64,000 nucleotides of DNA from Sphingobacteriales bacterium (GTDB taxonomy: Bacteria; Bacteroidota; Bacteroidia; Chitinophagales; Chitinophagaceae), in NCBI GenBank assembly GCA_016219985.1, contig JACRJO010000018.1, forward strand, positions 1-64,000, written 5' to 3'. This document shows positions 41,212-49,409 of this stretch, piece after piece. A program made the position numbers and the translations under genes. The notes beneath the pieces are model-generated. The model was not told the DNA's origin and did not search any database. It saw only the letters and a program-made list of their open reading frames with translations. Within the stretch, counting starts at the first letter, position 1, and each line of letters begins with the position of its first letter.

Positions 41212-44200
41212 ATGGCCAGAGTAAACAATCAAAATCAGGTATTTATGAACTTCAGAAAAGTCAACAACATTACCGGCTGGCTTATTTTCCTTATTGCCCT
41301 TGGTACCTATTTCCTGACCCGTGAAGCAAGGGGCAGTTTATGGGATTGCGGTGAATTTGTTTCCAGTGCCGACAAGATGCAATTACCCCACCCTCCCGGC
41401 GCCCCGTTGTTCGTACTGCTGGGCCGTTTTTTTATTATCCTCTTCGGGGACAATACCCATACTGCCGCCAGTGCCGTCAACTTTATGAGCGCCATGGCCA
41501 GTGCCGGTACCATTCTCTTTCTTTTCTGGAGCATCACTCACTTTGCACGGAAAATGTTTGTCAGTGCAGGTGAAGAATTAAGCGCCCAGCAACTTTTTAC
41601 CACCATGGCCGCCGGCGTCGTGGGTGGTCTCGCCTATACGTTCAGTGATTCATTCTGGTTCAGTGCGGTGGAAGGGGAAGTATATGCGCTGTCCTCTTTC
41701 TTCACAGCGCTTGTCTTCTGGGCCATGCTGAAATGGGAACACGCGGATGAACATGCGGGTAATAACCCGGATGCCCGCCTGAAAAGCGACCGCTGGATCG
41801 TATTCCTCTTCTTTATGATGGGATTATCCATCGGCGTGCACCTGCTGAACCTGCTGACCATCCCGGCCATCGTGATGATCTATTATTACCGCCGTTATGA
41901 AGTCAGTACCCGGGGCGCCATCCTGGCCTTTATTGTTGGCTGCCTGATTACCGGCCTGGTGCAAGTGGCCATCATCCAATACTCCATGAAAGCTGCCGGC
42001 CAGTTCGATGTGTTCTTTGTGAACAGCCTGGGCCTGCCCTTCTTCTCCGGCTTCGCCATTTATTTTGTCTTGCTGGCGGCGGTGATCTTATGGGCGCTCC
42101 GTTTCAAGGAAAAAACAATCACCCATACCAAACTGATCATCTGGTTCGTGCTGTTCCTCTTCCTCTCCGCCCTTCCCTTTGTGATCGTTCCGGGCGACGG
42201 CCTTAAATTCCTTCCCCTTATCCTGCTGGCCGGCGTCGCCGCCGGCATCGGGTATTTCATAAAGCCTTCCGCACTGCGTGTGATCAAACTCTCGCTCTGG
42301 TGTTACAGTTTTATGATGCTCGGCTACTTTATGTACTTCACGGCTATCATCCGTTCCAATGCCAACCCCAGCATTGATATGAACAACGTGGACAACCCGA
42401 TCAACCTGGTCTACTACCTGAGCCGTGAACAGTACGGCAGCGCCCCGCTGGTGTACGGACCTCATTTTGCCGCTTCTCCCCAGGATGATTTGGTGGAAGG
42501 CGAACCCTTTATTGAAAGTGAAATGAAATATGTGAAAGGCAGGGATAAATATGTTCCTATTGGCCGGACCCGGGAGTATAATTATAAAAGCGAAGTAAAA
42601 CAATTATTTCCCCGGGTATGGGATCCGAGTGATGACCAGGGACATGCACAGTTTTATGCGGATTGGCTGGGACTTGGCCAGGATCAGCAGACCGGTAAAT
42701 ACGAGGCTCCCGGCTATGGTGATAACCTCGAATGGTTCTTCAGTTACCAGATGAGTCACATGTACTGGCGTTATTTTATGTGGAACTTTTCCGGTAAACA
42801 AAACGATATCCAGGGCTATGGCAACAAGCGCGACGGAAACTGGATCACCGGGGTTTCTTTTGTGGATAATAAACGGCTGGGCGATCAGTCCATGCTCCCC
42901 GACAGTATTAAAAATAACAAGGCGCACAACCAGCTTTATATGCTGCCCTTTATCCTCGGTATCATTGGTTGTGTGTACCAGTTCCTGCGCAACCGCAAGG
43001 ACTGGATCGTAACCTTCCTGCTTTTCTTCTTTACCGGTATTGCCGTGGTCTTATACCTGAACCAGCCGGGTAACCAGCCCCGGGAACGGGATTATGCCTA
43101 CGTGGGATCTTTCTATGCATTTGCTATCTGGATCGGGCTGGCGGTTGTGGCCTTTGTAAAAATGGCGCGGGAAAAAGCGGATCAGCTCCAATTCCAGAAC
43201 ATGCTGATCTATGGAACGGTACTCAGCTTCCTGGTCACCTTTATGAGTTGTTTCCCCGGAAGCGGGGACGGCGCACTGACCGCTTCCATTTTTGCCGCTG
43301 TTTTGTATGCGGCAGTAACAGCCGGCATCACTTACCTGGCCAGGGCCCTTTCTTCAGGCGGTGCCAACGAACGGGTGCTGAACATCAGCACTTCCGTGCT
43401 TTGCATCGCAGTGCCCGTCCTGATGGCCCAGCAGGTATGGGATGATCATGACCGGAGCAATAAAACAACGGCCCCGGCTATCGCGAAAGCCTACCTGGAA
43501 AGCTGCGCCCCTAATGCCATCCTTTTCACATTCGGTGACAATGATACCTACCCGCTCTGGTATGCGCAGGAAGTGGAAGGCATACGGCCCGATGTGCGGG
43601 TTATCAACAACAGCCTGCTGGGGATCGACTGGTATATTAACCAGCTCCGGTATAAAGTGAATGAATCCGACTCGGTTAATATCATCTGGAATGAGGACCA
43701 GATCCAGGGTAATAACCGGAATTACGTGGTATATGAGCCCAAACCCGGTATCCCGCAGAATGTGTACTACAACCTGTTTACCCTTATGAAGGATTATGTG
43801 GGCAGTGACGATCCCGCTAAAATGGATAATTCCCGCGGGGAACCCCTGAATACCTTCCCGGTCTCTAAAGTATCTGTACCTGTTGACAGGAACCTGGTGC
43901 TGAAGAACGGGACGGCACTGCCGACTGACAGTATCCTGCCGGAGTTCCGGTTTGAACTGCCCAAACGGGCCATGATGAAGAATGACCTGATCATCCTGAA
44001 TATCATTGCCGCGAATAACTGGAATCGCCCGATCTACTTTACTTCGCCCATGGGCGAACTGGGATTTGGTCCCTACTACCGTAAAGAAGGCATCGCCTAT
44101 CGCCTGGTGCCGGTCATGCCGAAGTTCTCCCAGATGAACTGGCAGGTGGATCAGTCCATGCGGCGGAATGGCCTGAGCGGTGCACAGATCCGGGATATCA

Positions 44201-44769
44201 ACCCGGATACGACCTACAAAAACCTGATGACCAAATATGAATTTGGGGGCGCTACTATCAAGGGCGTTTATTTTGATGAAGAAAACCGCCGTCATATCCT
44301 GAACCTGCGAAGCATTTACGGGGAAGCGGCCGGTATCCTGGCAGACGCCGGAAAGAAAGAGGAAGCCAAACAACTGATCGATAAAGTGGAAGCCGGTATC
44401 AATACCGCTAACCTCCCTTACGCTATGACCAGCCGTTACAATGGCCATAACCAAACGGCCCTGATCTACCTCGAAGCCTGTTACAAGGCCGGGAAAACAG
44501 AACTGGCGGAGAAGGTCGGGAAAGAAATCAGGAAGGACCTCGAGCAACAGGCCCGTTATTATAATTATATCCGGGAAAACAAACCTGCTTTCTGGGGCGG
44601 CTTTGAAAGAACTGAAGCGCCGATCAATGAAAGGTTATTGCTGGTACTGGCCGATATCGAGGCAAGGTATGCCCCGAAAACCGGTAACAGACCCACCGGC
44701 GAAGGCCCCACGACCATTGACAATACGGCCCGGCCGGACAGTAACAAAGCAAAGGATACAAATAAATAA
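41212..44769 (+). CDS. DUF2723 (TMEM260-like) membrane glycosyltransferase
   Basis: 1185 residues. The N-terminal half is polytopic with about ten or more hydrophobic helices; SLWDCGEFVSSADKMQLPHP (about 41-60) is the family signature, with DCGEF as the catalytic-like acidic motif of the first loop. After about residue 650, a soluble part contains NAILFTFGDNDTYPLWYAQE (about 770-790), then a helical C-terminal region with TPR-like repeats. PF11028 includes TMEM260, a protein O-mannosyltransferase; in Bacteroidota such proteins are linked to protein or lipid O-glycosylation. An inner-membrane role with a periplasmic catalytic side is inferred. A second start, MNFRKVNNITG, lies 11 codons in. 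Confidence 0.85.
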   Translation: MARVNNQNQVFMNFRKVNNITGWLIFLIALGTYFLTREARGSLWDCGEFVSSADKMQLPHPPGAPLFVLLGRFFIILFGDNTHTAASAVNFMSAMASAGTILFLFWSITHFARKMFVSAGEELSAQQLFTTMAAGVVGGLAYTFSDSFWFSAVEGEVYALSSFFTALVFWAMLKWEHADEHAGNNPDARLKSDRWIVFLFFMMGLSIGVHLLNLLTIPAIVMIYYYRRYEVSTRGAILAFIVGCLITGLVQVAIIQYSMKAAGQFDVFFVNSLGLPFFSGFAIYFVLLAAVILWALRFKEKTITHTKLIIWFVLFLFLSALPFVIVPGDGLKFLPLILLAGVAAGIGYFIKPSALRVIKLSLWCYSFMMLGYFMYFTAIIRSNANPSIDMNNVDNPINLVYYLSREQYGSAPLVYGPHFAASPQDDLVEGEPFIESEMKYVKGRDKYVPIGRTREYNYKSEVKQLFPRVWDPSDDQGHAQFYADWLGLGQDQQTGKYEAPGYGDNLEWFFSYQMSHMYWRYFMWNFSGKQNDIQGYGNKRDGNWITGVSFVDNKRLGDQSMLPDSIKNNKAHNQLYMLPFILGIIGCVYQFLRNRKDWIVTFLLFFFTGIAVVLYLNQPGNQPRERDYAYVGSFYAFAIWIGLAVVAFVKMAREKADQLQFQNMLIYGTVLSFLVTFMSCFPGSGDGALTASIFAAVLYAAVTAGITYLARALSSGGANERVLNISTSVLCIAVPVLMAQQVWDDHDRSNKTTAPAIAKAYLESCAPNAILFTFGDNDTYPLWYAQEVEGIRPDVRVINNSLLGIDWYINQLRYKVNESDSVNIIWNEDQIQGNNRNYVVYEPKPGIPQNVYYNLFTLMKDYVGSDDPAKMDNSRGEPLNTFPVSKVSVPVDRNLVLKNGTALPTDSILPEFRFELPKRAMMKNDLIILNIIAANNWNRPIYFTSPMGELGFGPYYRKEGIAYRLVPVMPKFSQMNWQVDQSMRRNGLSGAQIRDINPDTTYKNLMTKYEFGGATIKGVYFDEENRRHILNLRSIYGEAAGILADAGKKEEAKQLIDKVEAGINTANLPYAMTSRYNGHNQTALIYLEACYKAGKTELAEKVGKEIRKDLEQQARYYNYIRENKPAFWGGFERTEAPINERLLLVLADIEARYAPKTGNRPTGEGPTTIDNTARPDSNKAKDTNK

Positions 44770-44790
44770 AGACCTGGTTAATGATAAAAG

Positions 44791-44819
44791 AAAACCCTCC
44801 TGCCCCGGAGGGTTTTTTT
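44791..44819 (+). terminator. Terminator of the DUF2723 gene
   Basis: AAAACCCTCC-TGCC-CCGGAGGGTTTTTTTA: strong stem and seven T residues, 22 bp after the stop. Confidence 0.9.
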
Positions 44820-44892
44820 ATGAACTTCCCCGGCTTTAAGTTGTTGTTAAGAAGCATTAACCAGCCTGGAATTTTTGTAAATTGTACACCCG

Positions 44893-45990
44893 ATGAAAGG
44901 TTTTCACTTCACCAGTTTTGATCCCGGCAAAGATGGCAAGCCCCGCTTTGAGCAATTGCTGGACCTTTTTATGCAATTGCTCACCTATACCAGCGGTGAT
45001 GTGAGCGAAGCCATGCAATGGATGAATGAACTGGATAAAAAATACCAGCTCACAGATGAGGAATATGGCATGGGGGATTTCCTGGATGAACTGAAAGAGA
45101 AAGGCTACATTACCGGGGAAAATGAAGAGGGCCAGGTAAAGATCACGCCTAAAACGGAACAGGGTATCCGGAAAAGAAGCCTGGAAGAGATCTTTGGTAA
45201 GCTGAAAAAGACCAGGCAGGGAGATCACCACAGTTTCAAACCCGGCCAGGGCGATGAAGTAAACCCGGAAACCCGGCAGTACCAGTTTGGCGATATGCTG
45301 GAACAGATCGATTTTACGGAAAGCATCCGCAATGCGCAGATCAATCACGGCATTGAGCGTTTTCATATAGGGGAAGAGGACCTGAGTATCCGGGAAACGG
45401 ATTTCAAGGCCCAGACTTCCACCGTGCTGATGATCGATATCTCGCATTCGATGATCCTGTACGGGGAGGACCGGATCACCCCGGCCAAAAAAGTAGCCAT
45501 GGCCCTGAGTGAACTGATCAAAACCAAATACCCGAAAGACACCCTGGATATCGTGGTATTCGGAAATGATGCCTGGCCGATCGAAGTAAAAGATCTGCCT
45601 TATTTACAGGTGGGTCCCTATCATACCAATACGGTAGCCGGCCTGGAACTGGCGATGGATATTTTAAGAAGAAGAAAGAATCCGAACAAGCAGATCTTCA
45701 TGATCACGGATGGCAAGCCCACCTGCCTGAAGATTGGTAAACGTTATTATAAGAACAGCTTTGGCCTCGACCGGAAAGTGGTGAACCGCTGCATGAGCCT
45801 GGCGGCGCAGTGCAAAAAACTGAAGATCCCGGTGACCACTTTTATGATCGCTACCGATCCCTACCTGCAGCGTTTTGTGCAGGAATTTACGGAAATGAAC
45901 CAGGGGAAGGCGTTTTTTGCCTCACTGGATAAGCTGGGGGCGTTTATGTTTAAGGATTTTGAAAGTGGACGAAGAAAAACGCTTTATTAA
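44893..45990 (+). CDS. VWA-domain protein (MoxR-type partner)
   Basis: 365 residues. A regulatory N-terminal part (about 1-170) precedes a von Willebrand A domain with the MIDAS motif DISHS (182-186, LMIDISHSMILYG), a later TVAGLELAMDILRRRKNPNK and MITDGKPTCLKIG segment, and ends in GAFMFKDFESGRRKT. Such proteins work with AAA+ ATPases of the MoxR/Mg-chelatase type as metal-dependent adaptors; the matching ATPase is at 46667, separated by the GxxExxY insertion. Cytoplasmic. Confidence 0.9.
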   Translation: MKGFHFTSFDPGKDGKPRFEQLLDLFMQLLTYTSGDVSEAMQWMNELDKKYQLTDEEYGMGDFLDELKEKGYITGENEEGQVKITPKTEQGIRKRSLEEIFGKLKKTRQGDHHSFKPGQGDEVNPETRQYQFGDMLEQIDFTESIRNAQINHGIERFHIGEEDLSIRETDFKAQTSTVLMIDISHSMILYGEDRITPAKKVAMALSELIKTKYPKDTLDIVVFGNDAWPIEVKDLPYLQVGPYHTNTVAGLELAMDILRRRKNPNKQIFMITDGKPTCLKIGKRYYKNSFGLDRKVVNRCMSLAAQCKKLKIPVTTFMIATDPYLQRFVQEFTEMNQGKAFFASLDKLGAFMFKDFESGRRKTLY

Positions 45991-46213
45991 TCAGGAAAGA
46001 TATTTGTAAGACGGCTAAAGCCGTTTGTTCTTGCCGGGAAGACGGAAAGACGTCTTGTTAAAAATGCTCTTTGTAGTTGGGTTACAGGATGAATAATAAA
46101 GATATATGGCCTTGACTGGTAAAAAAATACAGGGCAGGGGGGACAACCCTTTTTTTATAAGCCAAAGTGCTAAATCCCCCCCTTCCCAGTTCTATTTGAT
46201 TAAAAATATATGC
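45991..46213. other. Spacer left of the GxxExxY gene with palindromes
   Basis: Holds a perfect palindrome ACGGCTAAAGCCGT (46011-46024) and a GAAGACGG...AGACGTCTTG motif (46038-46057) in a stretch of composition unlike the flanks. No gene. With the palindrome after the GxxExxY stop, this suggests the GxxExxY segment was inserted as a unit. Confidence 0.5.
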
Positions 46214-46603
46214 ATGTACCAGTTAACCGATTATGAAGTAAAACTATGCACCGAAATCGTAGATTGCGCATACAAAGTACATAAACAACTCGGTCCGGGA
46301 TTACTTGAAAAAATATATGAGGCCTGCTTTTGCTATGAATTAGCCAAAAAAGGAATAAATCATAAAAGACAGGTTGACCTGCCTGTTCATTACGATGACT
46401 TAGTTTTTGATGAAGGTCTCAGAATGGATGTATACGTCGATGAACTGATTGTTTGTGAACTAAAAGCAGTAGAATTTGTAAATCCATTATGGCAGGCCCA
46501 GCTTATGAGTCACCTTAGACTTACCAATAATCATGTTGGATTTTTAATAAATTTTAATGTTGACAGAATTAAAAACGGAATCAGAAGATATTGTGTAATA
46601 TGA
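46214..46603 (+). CDS. GxxExxY protein (PDDEXK_3 nuclease fold)
   Basis: 129 residues from MYQLTDYEVKLCTEIVDCAY; the frame is open upstream to 46106 but that part is low-complexity. The name motif is GPGLLEKIYEACFCYELAKK (about 28-47). The PD-(D/E)XK pattern appears as RMDVYVDELIVCELKAVE (about 77-94, D...E-x-K). A nuclease is inferred; activity is untested here. AT-rich (about 36% GC against about 50% around). It is bordered upstream by ACGGCTAAAGCCGT and its TGA stop lies in the palindrome ATATGAACC-GCA-GGTTCATAT. It splits a VWA/ATPase pair and looks acquired. Confidence 0.88.
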   Translation: MYQLTDYEVKLCTEIVDCAYKVHKQLGPGLLEKIYEACFCYELAKKGINHKRQVDLPVHYDDLVFDEGLRMDVYVDELIVCELKAVEFVNPLWQAQLMSHLRLTNNHVGFLINFNVDRIKNGIRRYCVI

Positions 46604-46618
46604 ACCGCAGGTTCATAT
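46598..46618. repeat. Perfect palindrome over the GxxExxY stop codon
   Basis: ATATGAACC (46598-46606) and GGTTCATAT (46610-46618) are exact reverse complements around GCA. The TGA stop (46601-46603) is part of the left arm. Possibly the right border of the inserted segment or a terminator without T-run. Confidence 0.9.
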
Positions 46619-46666
46619 CCTTCCCGCCTTCCCGGCTATATTCAGTTATTTTATTAAATAGTAATC

Positions 46667-48196
46667 ATGCTCAATATTCAACAAATAAAAACCCTCGGCG
46701 AATTAAAGAAAAGCGGCTACCAGCCCAAAAGTATCAGGGAAGAGATCCGGCAGAACCTCGTGGCCCGGTTAAAGGCGCATGAGCCGACTTTCTCCGGGAT
46801 TGTGGGGTATGAGGATACGGTCATCCCCGATGTGGAGAGGGCCCTGCTCAGCAAGCATAATATTTTATTCCTCGGGCTGCGCGGACAGGCCAAGACCCGG
46901 ATGGCCCGCCAGATGACGGACCTGCTGGATGAATATATTCCCTGCGTGGCGGGGAGCGAGATCAATGACGACCCGCTGAACCCCATCTCCCGCTTTGCAC
47001 AGGAGGAGATTGCCACCCATGGCGACGAAACGGCGATCCACTGGATCCACCGGACCGAACGCTATGGGGAAAAACTGGCCACCCCCGATGTAAGTGTGGC
47101 CGACCTGATCGGGGATATTGATCCGATCAAAGCCGCGAACCTGAAGCTCAGTTTTGCCGATGACCGGGTGATCCACTATGGAATCATCCCGCATAGCAAC
47201 AGGAGCATTTTTGTCATAAACGAATTACCTGATTTACAAGCAAGAATACAGGTTTCTTTATTTAATATTCTAGAAGAGGGGGATATCCAGATCCGCGGAT
47301 TCAAACTTCGGCTTCCTCTTGATATATTGTTTGTATTTACTGCCAATCCAGAAGATTATACAAACCGGGGATCCATTGTTACCCCTTTAAAAGACCGTAT
47401 TGAAAGCCAGATCTTAACCCACTATCCGAAGAACCTGGAACATGCGCTGGAGATCACAGAACAGGAAGCCATCTTAAGCGAGGACCAGAAAAAAAGAGTG
47501 GGCGTGAGCGACCTGATCAAGCGCCTGATCGAGCAGGTAGCTTTTGAGGCCCGGAGCAGCGAATTGGTGGATAAGAAAAGCGGGGTCAGCGCCCGCCTGA
47601 CCATTTCAGCCTTTGAAAATGCGGTCAGCGCGGCGGAAAGGAGGGCCATCATTCACAACGAAAAACAGACACAGGTCTGGATCAGCGACCTGGCCGGTAT
47701 TATCCCTTCCATTACCGGCAAAGTGGAACTGGTGTATGAAGGCGAGCAGGAAGGTCCTTTCCAGGTAGCCATGAACCTGGTGGACAAAGCCATCCGCACC
47801 CAGTTTATCCAGTATTTTCCCAATCCGGAGCAATTAAAGAAAAGGAAAAGCACCGGGAAGGCCTCGCCGGAAGAGCAAAAAGACGATAATCCCTACCGGC
47901 CCATCACCGGCTGGTTCGACAAAGGCAATCACCTGAACATCTCTTTTGACACACCCGACAAGGAAAAGATCCTCCTGCTTTATCAGGTAAACGGCCTGCA
48001 TGCGCTGGTAAAAAAATACTTCCCGGGGGTCAACGAGGAACAGGCAGCCCTGCTGATGGAATTCGTCCTGCACGGCCTGGCCTCCTATTCCCTGATCAGC
48101 AAGAAAATGTTTGAGTCTAAAGTAGAATTTAAAGACCTGGTTGGAAGTATGATGAATTTCAATGAAAAAGATTTTGAATTTGATGAAGAGTCTTGA
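46667..48196 (+). CDS. MoxR/Mg-chelatase-type AAA+ ATPase
   Basis: 509 residues. Walker A variant LGLRGQAKTRMARQ (about 67-80, GxxGxAKT), a DDPLNPISRFAQEEIATHGD loop, Walker B-like IFVINELPDLQ (about 181-191), sensor/helix FVFTANPEDYTNRGSIVTPL (about 222-241). The C-terminal part (about 300-509) is helical with a lid domain. It works with VWA partners to remodel or insert metal in client proteins; the partner is at 44893. Codons about 180-250 (47200-47400) are markedly AT-richer than the rest. The TGA stop overlaps the first GAGCTGC unit. Confidence 0.92.
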   Translation: MLNIQQIKTLGELKKSGYQPKSIREEIRQNLVARLKAHEPTFSGIVGYEDTVIPDVERALLSKHNILFLGLRGQAKTRMARQMTDLLDEYIPCVAGSEINDDPLNPISRFAQEEIATHGDETAIHWIHRTERYGEKLATPDVSVADLIGDIDPIKAANLKLSFADDRVIHYGIIPHSNRSIFVINELPDLQARIQVSLFNILEEGDIQIRGFKLRLPLDILFVFTANPEDYTNRGSIVTPLKDRIESQILTHYPKNLEHALEITEQEAILSEDQKKRVGVSDLIKRLIEQVAFEARSSELVDKKSGVSARLTISAFENAVSAAERRAIIHNEKQTQVWISDLAGIIPSITGKVELVYEGEQEGPFQVAMNLVDKAIRTQFIQYFPNPEQLKKRKSTGKASPEEQKDDNPYRPITGWFDKGNHLNISFDTPDKEKILLLYQVNGLHALVKKYFPGVNEEQAALLMEFVLHGLASYSLISKKMFESKVEFKDLVGSMMNFNEKDFEFDEES

Positions 48197-48299
48197 GCTG
48201 CGAGCTATGAGCTATGAGCTGCGAGCTGTGAGCTGCGAGCCGCGGACTACAAACTACTAACTACAAACTACTAACTACAAACTACTAACTACAAACTAC
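48195..48299. repeat. Two-type heptamer array between ATPase and murB
   Basis: Fifteen 7-bp units in strict phase: GAGCTGC, GAGCTAT x2, GAGCTGC, GAGCTGT, GAGCTGC, GAGCCGC, then GGACTAC, AAACTAC, TAACTAC, AAACTAC, TAACTAC, AAACTAC, TAACTAC, AAACTAC. The unit changes from GAGCTGY to WAACTAC without a phase break. The ATPase stop TGA (48194-48196) overlaps the first unit. The murB stop (48285-48287, minus) and the last four MurB residues (VVCS) are in the second part. Confidence 0.95.
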
Positions 48300-49319
48300 A
48301 TTCACCTCTCTCTCCAACTCCACCCCAAACCTTAGTTTTACGCTCTGCAGGATATCTTCGCTAAGGTCATAGATTTGCTTTCCTGTCGCTTTTCCATAAT
48401 TCACCAGGACCAGGGCCTGTTTTGCATGACAACCCGCATCTCCCCTGCGGAATCCTTTCCAGCTGGTTCCCGGCTGGGGGCCGCATTGTTCAATCAGCCA
48501 TCCGGCCGCCAGCTTAACCGTACCACCTGCATTCGGGTAGCCGACGATAGCCGGGAAACGGGTTTTGAGTTCCTCAAAAACAGGTACGGGTACGGAAGGA
48601 TTCTTAAAGAAACTGCCTGCATTCCCGATTTCCTTTGGATCCGGCAATTTGGATGAACGGATCCGGATCACTGCGTCGGAAATGGCTTTTACCGATAACT
48701 GCTTTACCCCCATCTGCTCCAGTTCCTGCTCGATGGCCCCGTAACTGGTGTTGAACCGGGGTTTCTTACGCAACCGGTAGGTTACATTCAGTATCACAAA
48801 CTGGTCCTTGTACTTTCGTTTGAATACACTTTCCCGGTATCCAAATCCGCAATCGCTCCGGGTAAACGTGACGAGTTTTCTATCATGGATATGCCAGGCT
48901 TCGAGGTCCCAGAACAGGTCTTCCACTTCCACGCCATAGGCCCCGATATTCTGCATGGGCGAAGCCCCTACGCTCCCGGGGATCAGTGAAAGGTTTTCGA
49001 GCCCCGACCAGTTCCGTTCAATACAATACAAGACAAACCGGTGCCAGTTTTCCCCCGCCCCGGCTTTCACATATACATATTCGTTATCCTCGTGCAGTTC
49101 CGTAATACCTTTGATGTCATTTTTCAGCACCAATCCGTCCACATCGTTTACCAGCAGCAGGTTACTGCCTCCTCCCAGCACCAGTAACGGATAGCCCACT
49201 CCCCAATCAATCAGGGCTGTCAGTTCCGTGAGATCCCGGAATGGCGAAAAAAAACGGGCCCTGCTTTCCACCCCAAAAGTGGTATAGGGTCCCAGTGATG
49301 TATTTTCAGCCGGTCTCAT
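48285..49319 (-). CDS. murB: UDP-N-acetylenolpyruvoylglucosamine reductase (MurB)
   Basis: 344 residues. Makes UDP-MurNAc for peptidoglycan with FAD and NADPH. Type I MurB features: GGGSNLLLVNDVDGLVLKND (about 49-68), SVGASPMQNIGAYGVEVEDL (about 116-135), NAGSFFKNPSVPVPVFEEL (about 236-254) and the YPNAGGTVKLAAGWLIEQCG segment (about 262-281) with Ser and Glu catalytic residues in the usual neighbourhoods. Its 3' end is built from a heptamer array: the last four codons (VVCS) and the stop are array units. Confidence 0.95.
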   Translation of the reverse strand: MRPAENTSLGPYTTFGVESRARFFSPFRDLTELTALIDWGVGYPLLVLGGGSNLLLVNDVDGLVLKNDIKGITELHEDNEYVYVKAGAGENWHRFVLYCIERNWSGLENLSLIPGSVGASPMQNIGAYGVEVEDLFWDLEAWHIHDRKLVTFTRSDCGFGYRESVFKRKYKDQFVILNVTYRLRKKPRFNTSYGAIEQELEQMGVKQLSVKAISDAVIRIRSSKLPDPKEIGNAGSFFKNPSVPVPVFEELKTRFPAIVGYPNAGGTVKLAAGWLIEQCGPQPGTSWKGFRRGDAGCHAKQALVLVNYGKATGKQIYDLSEDILQSVKLRFGVELEREVNVVCS

Positions 49320-49409
49320 ACATGCAATTTACTCAGGAAAATTAGAAACTAAGGTCTTATAATTTATGTAATTTCCTTATTATCTTCATCCCGTTTTTAA
49401 TCACACAGC

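Noticed and set aside
43354..44547. 397-residue antisense ORF over the DUF2723 gene
   Set aside because: Opposite strand of a conserved membrane protein gene, no signal, no family motif; shadow frame.
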